From the NCBI GenBank assembly GCA_021650895.1, contig CP091278.1:525659-589658 (forward strand): a stretch of 64,000 bases of DNA, given 5' to 3'. Position 1 is the first letter of the stretch. Each line of letters opens with the position of its first letter. The stretch comes from Candidatus Jettenia sp. (GTDB taxonomy: Bacteria; Planctomycetota; Brocadiia; Brocadiales; Brocadiaceae). Both the position numbers and the translations under genes were made by a program. This document shows, one piece after another, positions 1-9,983 of the stretch. The notes under the pieces were generated by a model. That model was given only the letters and a program-made list of their open reading frames with translations. It was not told the DNA's origin and did not search any database.

Positions 1-1190
1 AATTGCTCATATCCGTCAATTCCTAACAACCAAAAAGATTTTTCATCAAACCTCCCTGCCCTTCTCTTAAAATCGCCTCTATTGAATATAACTGCGCCAG
101 TTGCCAGGAGTGATTGGTATGAATTAAAATTTTTCTCATCTGATAATATAATAGCATATCCATCATCTGCATCGCCAATATTAGGCATATTGCCATGGAC
201 ATCCATCATTGAAGCAATATACTCCATCATTCTTTCAATATGGTCCCAGTATTTTTGCGGAAAAATTATATCGTTTTTTTTGCTTAAGAGCCCTGCCAAA
301 AGAAAAAAATCCAGTACAAATTGCTGATAAGAAATTGCCTGTTCTTTATTAACACCATCATCGTAATTCTGTTTCCCTATTTCATCTACAAGTATTTTAT
401 AGCTTTTATCTCGCCATATCTTCGATTCCCTCTCAAATGGCCATATGATACTTGCAATAAATAATCCCGATGCTTCACCTATTAAGTGATTGTTTGCTGA
501 CGAATATTGTGAAAGATTTTTATCTATGAATTTACAATGTTTAAAAATACAATCAATCCATCTTTCCCTCAGACCGGTCTCTATTTCTCCTAAAAAATTC
601 CATATCCAGCTCCAGGAAATAAGACGTATAGCAAGTTCCAGAGAACTCGTCCAGTTTACCCCTTTAAGGTAAGGATTGCTCTCAATCCAGCTACTTATCT
701 GCGAACAAACTTCTTCCTTATATAGTACATCCCCGGTTAAGTAATATATCTTTGCAAGTGTAATGAGATGTTGATGTCTATTCACTTCCCAGATGTATTT
801 GATATTCCCTATACGGTTAAAGTCTTTAAAATCAATATCTTTGTAAAAAATAATTGATGATTCCTTCTTGTTCTTATAGTCGTAATGCCAGTTAATTTCT
901 TTCCCAAAGAATTCCTTATCAAATGAAAAAAAAGAGAATTTATGTTCTAAAAGTATCTTCCCTTTATTCTGATCCAGTAAATTGTTCTCTTTTATAAATG
1001 AAATAATTTTCTCTCTATCCTTTAAATTTGTATACCGATGTATATTTAACGTTACTTCAGGAATATCTATCCTTATAGCGTTAAAGTATTTTTTCTCAGC
1101 AATCTTTTTGATTTCCTCTTTTATTCGATATCCTATTTCCAATGGAGACATCAATGTCAGTCTATTAATATACCAGTTAATTTTGCTCAT
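1..1190 (-). CDS. Heparinase II/III family protein, partial (3' end outside window)
   Basis: The minus strand is open from an ATG at 1190 to the window edge (about 396 residues, no stop). The N-terminus MSKINWYINRL and the following alpha-helical stretch (for example WEVNRHQHLITLAKIYYL, then SSLELAIRLISW, then NNHLIGEASGLF) resemble the N-terminal alpha/alpha toroid of heparinase II/III-type polysaccharide lyases. The C-terminal catalytic beta-sandwich would lie beyond position 1. The start overlaps the stop of the upstream gene by 14 nt (ATGAGCAAAATTAA), so the two are probably translationally coupled. No signal peptide is obvious, unlike its neighbour. By analogy it acts on, or modifies, a uronic-acid-containing polysaccharide made by this locus. 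The family is reasonably supported; the substrate is unknown. Confidence 0.75.
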   Translation of the reverse strand, partial: MSKINWYINRLTLMSPLEIGYRIKEEIKKIAEKKYFNAIRIDIPEVTLNIHRYTNLKDREKIISFIKENNLLDQNKGKILLEHKFSFFSFDKEFFGKEINWHYDYKNKKESSIIFYKDIDFKDFNRIGNIKYIWEVNRHQHLITLAKIYYLTGDVLYKEEVCSQISSWIESNPYLKGVNWTSSLELAIRLISWSWIWNFLGEIETGLRERWIDCIFKHCKFIDKNLSQYSSANNHLIGEASGLFIASIIWPFERESKIWRDKSYKILVDEIGKQNYDDGVNKEQAISYQQFVLDFFLLAGLLSKKNDIIFPQKYWDHIERMMEYIASMMDVHGNMPNIGDADDGYAIILSDEKNFNSYQSLLATGAVIFNRGDFKRRAGRFDEKSFWLLGIDGYEQ

Positions 1191-3171
1191 GACTTGCGAT
1201 TTTAATCACCTTTAATTCATTGTCTTTATAAATCACTTCCCAATTTTCTATACGCACCCCATTCAGAATCTTTTTGACTACTGGTGGATTGGCTTTACTT
1301 TTTTCTCCTGGTATTAAAACATTTAAGTAATGGGTTTCTTTCTGAGGGGGGTTTTCTCTTAATTCAACCCGCCAGGAGCCAGACCATTTTTCTACATCAT
1401 CTTTCTTTGTTGTATCAGGCGGGTAATTTATTCCATTCACCTCAAATTCACGACCTTTACCACCCACGAGCCGAATATCAAAATCATCAGGTTGTACAAC
1501 ATAACACCAGAGTTTCCCACCATCGTTAACAATTGTTATAAGATTATCCTCTATCTTTGGCTTATTTATTGAATGGAGCAGCCATGTCTTCGCATACTCT
1601 TGCTTTGTTGAAATAACCTTATCAAATACCACGATAATTGGATGTTTCCAATTCTCAATTCTTTTAAGAAATACAAAGTATCTCTTAAATTGCCCGCATT
1701 TATGTGGACTATATGCACGGGTGGCATCACCTACTGCAAGGGCATAGTCTTCGTTATCTTCCAATAGCTGTGAATCTGTAACATGAAATGCCTTCCTTTT
1801 CAAGTCCTCTACATTATAAGGTTGTTCATGATGCCATTGACTGAACCGTTGACCACCATCATTAGACTTTACTTTATCCCATGTGGTAATTATTTCATTT
1901 GGATCATATATCAGGACAGTATTGTGTGCTATGGACCGGATATAGTAATTAAACCAGTGGGGGGAACCATACCAATCGTAATATCCACTATCAATAGCAA
2001 GATCTCCCTTGTACCAGATTTCAAAGCTATTTGCATCACGGTGGGAATGGTTGAAGAAGTATATAGGGGTACACTTAAATAGTGCTATAACATTATCTCC
2101 TTTCCATCCTTCACGGAATACATACGCCCCTACCCTCTCAAATGCTTTGACTAGCGGTAGATTTTCAAAGGAAACAGGCTTTACCGTATCATCCTTCCAC
2201 AACAAGTCATACACTAGCTCGTCAATTCCGGGCCACCCTTTTCTTTCTTTTTCAAGCTTATTAGCACTATATTTTGCATAACCGTTCCTGTATTCACTGG
2301 CTATTTTTTCAAAAATCGCCCTGTGTATCCATCCTGTACCTCTTGCATGATTGTCGCCTGTACCCCAGCATGTCAGGTCATCTCTTAATCCATACAGTAA
2401 AAAATAAAAGGTATTCTCTAACCATTTATTTTTTCGAAATAAATCTTCTCCTGTAGCATTCCTCCATACATCAAAACACTCACATGTCCAAAAAATATAA
2501 TACCTACTGTATTCCCACCACATATGAAAACCACCGTCTTGTTCGGCAAGATATTTGTAGAAAGGCAGAAAACCTTCTTTCATGTTTTTTTCAATGACTC
2601 GGAATATTTCTTTGCAGGCAGGTTCTTCGTGATAAATTGCTAGTAAACCTATAAGCGCACTAATGTTCGCACAAAAATGGTGCCCACCGCCAAAATTATT
2701 CGTCTTTAGATATTTATTATCATCTAACCATTGAATATGATTGATAATTTTTGCCTGAATTCTTTTCTTTTCAATATCGTCAAGTTTGTCAAAGCATAAA
2801 TCATAATAATAAGCATATGCTTGCAATCTTGTTCTTATTTGTTGGTCGTCTTTAGTATCCTCAGCATTATTTAAAGCATCTATGAGTTTTTTTGCTTTTT
2901 TGAAATACTTTTCATTCTTTTCTAAAAAATACAGACAACAATACAGTCTTACAAATTCCCTTTCCCTGCCTTTTTTATTTACAATATCTTTTTCCCTCTT
3001 TGGTATATAAAACTTAGCTTCCTTTTTTAAAGATTTTACAAAGATATCTTTTGTTTGTGGTATTTTCGATATAAGGCGGGGATGTGTCTGTTCTATTTCT
3101 GCGGCGTAGCAGAATCCAGATAATAAAAGACAAATTATCGAAACACATAAAATATCTCCCATACGAATCAT
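1177..3171 (-). CDS. Secreted heparinase II/III-like protein
   Basis: 664 residues with an N-terminal signal peptide (hydrophobic ILCVSIICLLLSGFCYA, likely cleaved before AEIEQ). Residues ~40-330 form the helical toroid and ~340-600 a heparinase II/III-like beta-sandwich, with the characteristic NHSHRDANSFEIWYKG and IAHNTVLIYDPNE segments. Proteins of this family cleave uronic-acid-containing glycans by beta-elimination and occur in polysaccharide synthesis loci, where they trim or edit the polymer. It is last but one in a co-directional polysaccharide operon and overlaps the next lyase-like gene. Export implies action in the periplasm, paryphoplasm or outside. The exact substrate cannot be read from sequence. 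Confidence 0.8.
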   Translation of the reverse strand: MIRMGDILCVSIICLLLSGFCYAAEIEQTHPRLISKIPQTKDIFVKSLKKEAKFYIPKREKDIVNKKGREREFVRLYCCLYFLEKNEKYFKKAKKLIDALNNAEDTKDDQQIRTRLQAYAYYYDLCFDKLDDIEKKRIQAKIINHIQWLDDNKYLKTNNFGGGHHFCANISALIGLLAIYHEEPACKEIFRVIEKNMKEGFLPFYKYLAEQDGGFHMWWEYSRYYIFWTCECFDVWRNATGEDLFRKNKWLENTFYFLLYGLRDDLTCWGTGDNHARGTGWIHRAIFEKIASEYRNGYAKYSANKLEKERKGWPGIDELVYDLLWKDDTVKPVSFENLPLVKAFERVGAYVFREGWKGDNVIALFKCTPIYFFNHSHRDANSFEIWYKGDLAIDSGYYDWYGSPHWFNYYIRSIAHNTVLIYDPNEIITTWDKVKSNDGGQRFSQWHHEQPYNVEDLKRKAFHVTDSQLLEDNEDYALAVGDATRAYSPHKCGQFKRYFVFLKRIENWKHPIIVVFDKVISTKQEYAKTWLLHSINKPKIEDNLITIVNDGGKLWCYVVQPDDFDIRLVGGKGREFEVNGINYPPDTTKKDDVEKWSGSWRVELRENPPQKETHYLNVLIPGEKSKANPPVVKKILNGVRIENWEVIYKDNELKVIKIASHEQN

Positions 3172-3193
3172 ATTACAAGGATGGCCTTTATAC

Positions 3194-4255
3194 TCAATTC
3201 AAAATCTCCTGGTAAACATTATCCAGTTGCTTTATCGTTTTATTCATTTCATACCGTTCTTTTATTATTTTTAATGCCTTTTCTCCCATGTTTTTCCTTA
3301 ATTCAACCGAATTAGCTAGTTGAAGAATTCTTTCTTTTAAGGCTTCCCTATCACCGGGCCTAACGATAAATCCATTATTACCGTCTTCTATAATCTCACT
3401 TATTCCACCTGCAGGAGTAGAAACAACAGGCAAACCATAACTTGCCGCCTCAAGAACTGACATAGGTAATCCTTCGTTATATGAAGGGAGAACATAAATA
3501 TCCGCCTTTTTGAAATACTTATCTTTATTTTTAATCCAACCAGGAATTTCGAAGAATTTTATAAGGCCTTTTTTAATGACTAATTCCCTTATTTTGTTTA
3601 TGTCACCATCACCGCAAAGGGTAAATATGATACCCCTTTTTTTTGATATTAAGTAATCTGCGATTTCTACTAAATCATATACCCCTTTTCTCTTCTCTAA
3701 CCTTCCCATGAAAAGTATGTTTACATTATTTTTATCTGTATACTCACGACAATAATTTGGCAGTCCAACAGAATTTGAAACTACCTTTATTTTCTGTTTA
3801 TCACTTATAATCTTTTCAAAATCCTCACTCCAACTTGAAGAAAGTGCAATTATTATATCAGCTAAATACATAATATTTCGAATGAACATCTTTTTAATAA
3901 GACTGCTTTCTTTATGATAAAAAATATTAAACTCCGCACCATGGATATGAAAAATAACTTTTTTTCTTAACAACTTAGAAAATAAAACAAAACAACTTTT
4001 TCTATAAAAACTCGCCCTAGAAGCGCTATGTATATGGATGATATCTACCTTTGAGGATAAGCTACGATAAAAGAAACGTACTAAGGATTTGACAAATTGG
4101 AAAAGTTTTTTTATTTTACTGCCATCAACATAACTAGAGATATAAACTATATTGTATTTCTCGGATAAATATGAATCGAAATAAACATTAATTACAGAAG
4201 CAATACCACCTTTGGCTTCTCTTCCTGGACCGATCATAAGTATACGTTTTTTCAT
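3194..4255 (-). CDS. Glycosyltransferase family 4 protein
   Basis: 353 residues with a GT-B fold. The N-terminus has the acceptor-domain pattern MIGPGREAKGGIASVINVY. The C-terminal donor domain has NILFMGRLEKRKGVYDLVEI, then the family E-x7-E region around PSYNEGLPMSVLEAASYGLP and VVSTPAGGISEII. GT4 enzymes are retaining transferases using nucleotide sugars. No signal peptide, so it works on the cytoplasmic face on a lipid-linked repeat unit. It lies 5 nt downstream of the CapK-like gene and is co-directional with the whole locus. The sugar specificity is not predictable. Confidence 0.9.
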   Translation of the reverse strand: MKKRILMIGPGREAKGGIASVINVYFDSYLSEKYNIVYISSYVDGSKIKKLFQFVKSLVRFFYRSLSSKVDIIHIHSASRASFYRKSCFVLFSKLLRKKVIFHIHGAEFNIFYHKESSLIKKMFIRNIMYLADIIIALSSSWSEDFEKIISDKQKIKVVSNSVGLPNYCREYTDKNNVNILFMGRLEKRKGVYDLVEIADYLISKKRGIIFTLCGDGDINKIRELVIKKGLIKFFEIPGWIKNKDKYFKKADIYVLPSYNEGLPMSVLEAASYGLPVVSTPAGGISEIIEDGNNGFIVRPGDREALKERILQLANSVELRKNMGEKALKIIKERYEMNKTIKQLDNVYQEILN

Positions 4256-4260
4256 TGGTC

Positions 4261-5562
4261 TTAATTTATTTCTTGAATTACTGCCTGAAATTTCCCTAAA
4301 GAAGAACGCTCAATATAAGGTACTTTTTTCATGATATAACGTATATTTGGTGATATATGGGTTTTTAGACGTTCTTGTAAAACCGCAAGGTCGTTTTTAT
4401 TAAATGATGCCTGAGTTACTATCCGAACCTCTATTTCATCAATCTTTTTCTGAATATACTGAATCTCAATGAGGTTATCTATGCCCCATGGAATATGATT
4501 TAATATAGACACCTTCCTTTGTTCCGGAGTGATGATAAAACTTGCCTCCCTGCCATGCATCCTCTTTATTCTCTTAAAGTGTCGCTTACACGAACAAATA
4601 TCTGTACCATCCTCCAGTTCAATAATATCGCCCAGACGATAGCGTATCAGTGGCATTACATAGTTATTCAATGAAGTTCCAACAATTTCATAAGTACCAT
4701 TGTCCCTGGGTATATACTCTATAATACTGTAATCAGACATCTCATGATAATTACCGTGTTCACAGTGCCCGATGGCTGCCACCCTTTCAGCACTGCCATA
4801 CCAATCATAAACCTTACAGTGAAATGCACTTTCTATCTCGTTTTTTTGATACTCAAGCAGCATCTCTGAAGAGGTGAATACGCAGGAAAATTTTAAATCG
4901 ATTCCGTATCTTTTACAAAAATTGGCAAGCAGGTATGCTGAGGATGGATAGGCGTAGAGATCGTATGGATTATATTTCTTTATCTCTTCCACATAAAGCT
5001 TCATATTTTCATCAGAGAGATGATAGGATGACATTATGAGTTCTTTGGTAAAACAGTTGTACTTCCAGAACGGAGGTCTTGTTCTCGTTGATGGAAAGAT
5101 CAAGTCTCCCCTTAAGGTAACTCTTTTTGAATTATAGGGTTTACCAGCCCATTGATATTGACGCCATATTGTAGCATTTTCAAAATTAATACAACGCATA
5201 TCCCTTAAAAATACTCCAGGGGTTCCTGTAGATCCACTGGTTAGACCCTTAGAAATCAACCCTTTGTAATTCTTGTTTTTAAAATCTTTGAAATTATCTC
5301 GAACGATTTGCTTATTTATTATTGGTAATTTAATTAAATCTTCGGTAGTTTTAATATCTTGCGGAGTTAATCTTCTTTCTTGAAATATCTTTCTATAGAA
5401 AGGCACACGCTCATAAGCAATTTTGACAGATCCCCTTAATTTTTCACTTTGGTATTCTTTTAACTCATAGTGAGAGTATTTTTCTATTTTTTTAAGCTCT
5501 ATAAGATATTTTTTAAATAACAAGCCTGAGCGTAAATAATACTTAAAGAAATTTTTAATCAT
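4261..5562 (-). CDS. CapK/PaaK-like adenylate-forming enzyme
   Basis: About 433 residues from the ATG at 5562. A longer reading from a TTG at 5613 is possible but would overlap the upstream gene. The motif TSGSTGTPGVFLRD is the AMP-binding P-loop of the phenylacetate-CoA ligase-like branch of ANL enzymes. YDWYGSAERVAAIGHCEHG and PLIRYRLGDIIEL are later adenylation-domain motifs. Relatives named CapK are often found in capsule or O-antigen loci, where their acyl substrate is unknown. They may activate an acid for transfer to a sugar. It sits between two GT4 genes in one operon. The enzyme class is confident; the role is inference. Confidence 0.8.
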   Translation of the reverse strand: MIKNFFKYYLRSGLLFKKYLIELKKIEKYSHYELKEYQSEKLRGSVKIAYERVPFYRKIFQERRLTPQDIKTTEDLIKLPIINKQIVRDNFKDFKNKNYKGLISKGLTSGSTGTPGVFLRDMRCINFENATIWRQYQWAGKPYNSKRVTLRGDLIFPSTRTRPPFWKYNCFTKELIMSSYHLSDENMKLYVEEIKKYNPYDLYAYPSSAYLLANFCKRYGIDLKFSCVFTSSEMLLEYQKNEIESAFHCKVYDWYGSAERVAAIGHCEHGNYHEMSDYSIIEYIPRDNGTYEIVGTSLNNYVMPLIRYRLGDIIELEDGTDICSCKRHFKRIKRMHGREASFIITPEQRKVSILNHIPWGIDNLIEIQYIQKKIDEIEVRIVTQASFNKNDLAVLQERLKTHISPNIRYIMKKVPYIERSSLGKFQAVIQEIN

Positions 5563-5584
5563 ATTAACGAAAGCAATCCTAGAT

Positions 5585-6769
5585 TTAACACGATTTACTA
5601 TTAATATATTCAAATGCTTTTTGAAAAGATCTTATAGACTCGTCGATAAAGGTTTTTTTCGAGAAAAGTTTTTCTACTTTCCGCCTTCCATTTATACCAA
5701 ATTCTTTACGTTTTTCCTTATCTTGTAAAAGTTCAAGAGTTCTTTTACAATATTCATCTATGCAATTATCTTTTACACAAAATCCATTAATACCAACATC
5801 GACAATTTCTCTAATTGGTGGTATATCACTGGCAATAACCGGTTTGTACATTATAAAAGATTCTATAATAACGTTTGGTAATCCTTCGAAAGATGACGGC
5901 AAATACGTAATTTCTGAAGCATCGATTATTTTGGGTATATCAATTCTGTATCCTGCAAAAATAACTCTTTCTTCTAAGCCATATTTTTTTATTAATGCTA
6001 AAAGACTTTCCTTATATGCTTTATCATGTGAGCTTCCAACTAATAATAAAACAATCTGTTTATCGATTAATTTATATAGCATTTCCAAAAGAATAAATTG
6101 TTGTTTAGATTTATCTATTCTTGCAATACAAGAAATAAATATAACCTCAGTTGGAAGTCGAAACTCATTAATTAGATCTTCTTTGCTTTTTGTTGAATTT
6201 GGTTCTGGAAACTTATCAATGTCAAGTCCATTATAAACAACATAACTATTACCTTTGATAAGTTTTTTTGTTTTAAGGTGGTCTTCAACTGGTTTTGACA
6301 CAGGAATATAATAATCAGTTGAATACTTCCAAAAAAACCATTTTATCATTTTATATTTACGTTTTTTATGAAAGGTAAAATTAAGTTCTTTTCGAATGAC
6401 CTTAATTCCTGTTAATTTTGCTGCTAATTCAACATAATAACCAAGAGGACTGAAGAATTGAGTTACCACATCAATTTTATAGGTCTTTAATATCTTTTTA
6501 AGTAAAAAATAATTTTTTATAAAATTGAATTTAGTAATATCCGCCACTATGATATTGGCATTTGATTTTCTTAAATAGGTTACATATATTGGTTCTTTAT
6601 CGCGGTTTTCTTCATTTATACATCGTGTGTATTTTGATCCCGTCGGTGGAACAAGCCAGAAGACATTAAAGTATTTACGCAAAGGTTCATCTAACCATAA
6701 ATATCTTTGTTCAATAGAACACCATGCATCTGTAACAAATCCAGGGTAAATTAAGATATTTTTTGTCAT
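5585..6769 (-). CDS. Glycosyltransferase family 4 protein
   Basis: 394 residues. The C-terminal donor-binding domain has ISCIARIDKSKQQFILLEML, VILPS-like and EGLPNVIIESFIMYKPVIAS segments typical of GT4. The N-terminal domain begins LIYPGFVTDAWCSIEQRYLWL, an acceptor-domain start. No membrane segment. It is likely a cytoplasmic transferase adding one sugar of the polysaccharide repeat unit. The gene is 24 nt downstream of the methyltransferase and precedes the CapK-like gene by about 22 nt, in a single minus-strand operon. Donor and linkage are unknown. Confidence 0.88.
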   Translation of the reverse strand: MTKNILIYPGFVTDAWCSIEQRYLWLDEPLRKYFNVFWLVPPTGSKYTRCINEENRDKEPIYVTYLRKSNANIIVADITKFNFIKNYFLLKKILKTYKIDVVTQFFSPLGYYVELAAKLTGIKVIRKELNFTFHKKRKYKMIKWFFWKYSTDYYIPVSKPVEDHLKTKKLIKGNSYVVYNGLDIDKFPEPNSTKSKEDLINEFRLPTEVIFISCIARIDKSKQQFILLEMLYKLIDKQIVLLLVGSSHDKAYKESLLALIKKYGLEERVIFAGYRIDIPKIIDASEITYLPSSFEGLPNVIIESFIMYKPVIASDIPPIREIVDVGINGFCVKDNCIDEYCKRTLELLQDKEKRKEFGINGRRKVEKLFSKKTFIDESIRSFQKAFEYINSKSC

Positions 6770-6793
6770 TTTCTTTTTAATTTGCTTTATTGT

Positions 6794-7684
6794 TTAAGAA
6801 TTTTTTATTCCCGTAGCAACCATAGTAATCCCAACCGTTCTGTCAAAAATACCATCAAATATCAAAGATCCAAAACATTTTAGCATTTTCTTAACCTTAG
6901 GTTTTACATTACTAAATTCACCGACAGCAAAAGGTTTTTCAAATACTTTGATGTCGGAGAAACCTGCTTTAATTAATGCCTTTTCAATTGTTGAAGGATT
7001 CCAGAAAGTTATATGGATTGGTGGACGGTTTAATCTTCCTTTCGAATTCTGGTAATATATGCTGTTAAAGTTTGGAGTAGACAAAAATAACTCTCCTCCA
7101 AGTTTTAATGTATGTTTAACAGAAAGTAAAAAATCCATTATGTTTTGAACATGTTCGATTACTTCAAAAGCAGTTACAAAATTAAAAAAATCCAAGAATT
7201 CTTGTTTTTGTTTTAACACGGTATCGATCGTCCCTGCATTTGCTTTTAAGCCCAATTCTCTGCGTATAAATGCAACAGCATTTTCAGAAACATCGATTCC
7301 ATGTACATCAAAACCACGTTGAAGTGCTTGTAATAAGAAAGCACCGCCACCGCAACCTATATCGAGTATTTTATTTCTGTCTCCCGAAACAACTTTAGAA
7401 AAGAATTTCCTGGGGCCATAGGGTAAATGGACTCTTTCTCCTCGACCAATGCGGCGTGCTATCTCGAATTTAATATGATAATCACCTCCTTCAGCATATT
7501 CAGCATTGTAATTACTCTGTATTGAATATGCATAACCTGAAATCAAACCGCATCTTTTACACTTGAGCAATTCGTATTCAGCCTCTTTCTCTACCGAACC
7601 AAACTCAGTTCCATCACATAATTGGCATACGTTATTAACTAAGTCTATTTGTTTTTCCATATTCTTAAAGTTTATAACCTTCAA
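6794..7684 (-). CDS. Class I SAM-dependent methyltransferase with zinc-ribbon head
   Basis: 296 residues. Residues ~20-50 hold a CQLCDG/CKRCGL pair, a small zinc ribbon seen at the front of Methyltransf_23-type enzymes in polysaccharide loci. The SAM-binding motif I is ILDIGCGGGAFLLQALQRG and an acidic motif II follows (VHGIDVSENAV). Later motifs include FNFVTAFEVIEHVQN and GGELFLSTPNF. It probably methylates a sugar or nucleotide sugar. The start overlaps the upstream glycosyltransferase by 20 nt; a second ATG at 7660 would leave a 4-nt gap and is an alternative start. Confidence 0.88.
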   Translation of the reverse strand: MKVINFKNMEKQIDLVNNVCQLCDGTEFGSVEKEAEYELLKCKRCGLISGYAYSIQSNYNAEYAEGGDYHIKFEIARRIGRGERVHLPYGPRKFFSKVVSGDRNKILDIGCGGGAFLLQALQRGFDVHGIDVSENAVAFIRRELGLKANAGTIDTVLKQKQEFLDFFNFVTAFEVIEHVQNIMDFLLSVKHTLKLGGELFLSTPNFNSIYYQNSKGRLNRPPIHITFWNPSTIEKALIKAGFSDIKVFEKPFAVGEFSNVKPKVKKMLKCFGSLIFDGIFDRTVGITMVATGIKNS

Positions 7685-8885
7685 TTAATGTTTTAATTTC
7701 TTCTATAATATCTGTCCAATTATACAATTCTCTGACCTTTCGCCAGTTATCCAATCTTAGATAATTGTGCCTATTATCGATAAAATATTCTATTTTTTCA
7801 CAAAGAGCCTCTAGGTTCGTATCTTTTGTTAAAAGCTCAGGATGAAACTTATTAGCTATCTCTGGATTTGCTCCAGCAGGTGTGGCGATTTCAGGTAAAT
7901 TAGATGCTAAGGCCTCCAAAGATACGATTCCAAATCCTTCTAATTCTTCTGTCGGTAAAATAAAACAGTTGGAAAGCTGATAATGCTCAATGAGTTCTGC
8001 ATCAGGAATAAAACCTAATAATGCTATCTCATCTGTTAACCCCAATGAAAATATCATTCTTTTTAACGGATTCATCAAAGGTCCCTTACCTGCAATTAAC
8101 ACCTTGATTTTCTTCTCCGGGCGTTTTGTCCTGAAAAGATTCACTGCATGAATTAAGTTGTCTATACCCATTCTCCAACTGAGTCGGCGAACTGTTAAAA
8201 AAACAGTTTCATTCTGACCTATTCCATATTTTGTTCTCAGGAATTGTTTCTTAGCCAAATCAACCGGCATAAATCTATCATCAACCCCTATTCTACTTAC
8301 AAAGATTTTATTTTTATCAATCGTTGGAAATATTTTAAGCAAAGTATCTTTCACATAGTTGCTCATAACAATAATTTTATCTGATTTAGATAAAGCTTTT
8401 TTTTCTAATACATAGCTAACTATAACCTTTAAAGGATAAATTAATAATTGAAATAGTTGTTGTTTACTAAAATTTCTCAATCTTAAAATTTTAAAACAAT
8501 CGTAAGAGTACTCATATGTAATTGGTGCATGTAAGGTATGGAAAATCTTAACATCTTTCGGAAGTTGGCTATAAACAAGCCCAAAAGCAATATGTGGATT
8601 TAATATGTCAAACTTGAACTTTTTGTGAATTTTTAAAAAATAATTGGTAGTTTCTTTTTTCATTTTATAGCGTAGCGGACCGGATGCTATTGAGTTAGTA
8701 TATATACAATGTACATTAACACCTTCATGTTTATGGATACCAGCTAAGTTACGGTTATTAGTGGCAGAAATAATGTGTACCTCCTCATTATTTTTTACCA
8801 ATGCTTTGGAAAATTCTCTTATATAAGCCCAGTTTCCACCACCACCGTAAGGTTGGTAGCCAATATCAATAATTGCCCATTTCAT
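7665..8885 (-). CDS. Glycosyltransferase family 4 protein
   Basis: 406 residues with a clean GT-B layout: the glycine-rich N-terminal acceptor loop IGYQPYGGGGNWAYIREFSK, a helical linker, then FLTVRRLSWRMGIDNLIHAV and ELEGFGIVSLEALASNLPEI, which contain the nucleotide-sugar-binding E-x7-E pattern. It is a retaining transferase of the exopolysaccharide operon, acting in the cytoplasm. A 95-nt gap separates it from the frameshifted FkbM gene upstream, and its 3' end overlaps the methyltransferase gene. Confidence 0.9.
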   Translation of the reverse strand: MKWAIIDIGYQPYGGGGNWAYIREFSKALVKNNEEVHIISATNNRNLAGIHKHEGVNVHCIYTNSIASGPLRYKMKKETTNYFLKIHKKFKFDILNPHIAFGLVYSQLPKDVKIFHTLHAPITYEYSYDCFKILRLRNFSKQQLFQLLIYPLKVIVSYVLEKKALSKSDKIIVMSNYVKDTLLKIFPTIDKNKIFVSRIGVDDRFMPVDLAKKQFLRTKYGIGQNETVFLTVRRLSWRMGIDNLIHAVNLFRTKRPEKKIKVLIAGKGPLMNPLKRMIFSLGLTDEIALLGFIPDAELIEHYQLSNCFILPTEELEGFGIVSLEALASNLPEIATPAGANPEIANKFHPELLTKDTNLEALCEKIEYFIDNRHNYLRLDNWRKVRELYNWTDIIEEIKTLIEGYKL

Positions 8886-8980
8886 AATATTACCTATTTA
8901 GAACCTGTATCCTTGTGTACCCTATTAAAAGATGTATAAGCCATGTTTGATCTGGCTTCCAATAAATCAATACCTTTGTA

Positions 8981-9917
8981 TTATCTCCGATGTATTCCTT
9001 TTAAAACAAACCATCCCCTTCGTTTAAAACGATCGATTGCTCGTTTGGAGTCTAAAGTTGCAAGGTAATCTGATCCATATCTATTTTTTTTTAAATGCGC
9101 TGTTTCCCGGGAGAGTGGAACTAAACAAGGTCCAGGGAGTTTTGTAAGAAGTGTAAATAGCGTAAAGCCATAATCCTGTAATATCTTATGAACATTACTG
9201 GGATATAAATTCCAATCTTCAAAAACGATATCTCTGATACGACGCTCACCCAGTAATTTTATCGCTCCTTTAAATACATTTAGTTCATGCCCTTCAACAT
9301 CAATTTTGCATAAACCGATAGTTACTTTCTCTCCAAGAATATTATCCAAGGTTTTTAATTGGACTTTGGCTACCTTATTATTGTTGATTGCCTCATCTGG
9401 GGAAATTATTTTTGATTCACCACGGTTTTTGATACCTATGTCCAAAAAAGCTTCGCCGTCTTGATTGCTTAAAGCGATATTGTGCAGCTCTATTGCTGAG
9501 TATTCACAGCTTCTGTTCAGCATAGTAGTATTATAAAATAACTCAGGAAACAATTCTGGATGTGGTTCAAAGGAAATTACCTTGCCATTCTTACCAGCCA
9601 TGTAACGCATAAGGCATGTCATTTGGCCCATATTTGCCCCAATATCAAGTGCTATTTCTGACTTATCCATTAATCGGCAAATGGCTTCAGTGACAATAAG
9701 GCCTGCAATTCCATGATTCCAAATGCAGGAGCCAACAATATCGGTAATTCTGACTCTGATATGCCCCCCAAGGAAGTGTTGCCAATCCGAGATTGTCTTT
9801 TGGTTTCGAGAATACCCGTTTGAAAAATACCCGTTTAATTCTAGTAAAAAGTTGTTGTGGCCTAAACAGATACTCTGGCATCGTAAAAAACTGTAATAAG
9901 ACCTTAGGTATGTTCAT
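8981..9917 (-). CDS. FkbM family methyltransferase, interrupted by a one-base frameshift in a G6 run
   Basis: Two open segments join into one FkbM methyltransferase of about 311 residues. The first (ATG at 9917) encodes MNIPKVLLQFFTMPEYLFRP up to ATLPWG. The second supplies IRVRITDIVGSCIWNHGIAG, then ALDIGANMGQMTCLMRYMAG (SAM motif I) and VISFEPHPELF. The frames meet at a run of six G on the minus strand (six C at 9764-9769). With five G the reading runs straight through as PWGHIRVRITD. The shorter ORF beginning at the internal ATG at 9670 would lack the N-terminal third. Either an assembly indel, a real pseudogene or phase-variable slippage explains this. It would methylate a sugar hydroxyl in the polysaccharide. 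Confidence 0.75.
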
Positions 9918-9983
9918 AATTGAAGTTTCCCTATCTTCTATTCTGTTAGTATTTATTCATTTAGCATTACACATTGATATTCG

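Noticed and set aside
82-1215. Several plus-strand ORFs (for example 82-327, 490-672, 982-1215)
   Set aside because: They lie antisense to the open heparinase-like reading frame on the minus strand and encode no recognisable family.
5760-6236. 158-residue plus-strand ORF opposite a glycosyltransferase
   Set aside because: It is antisense to a well supported GT4 gene; composition mirrors that gene and no family is seen.
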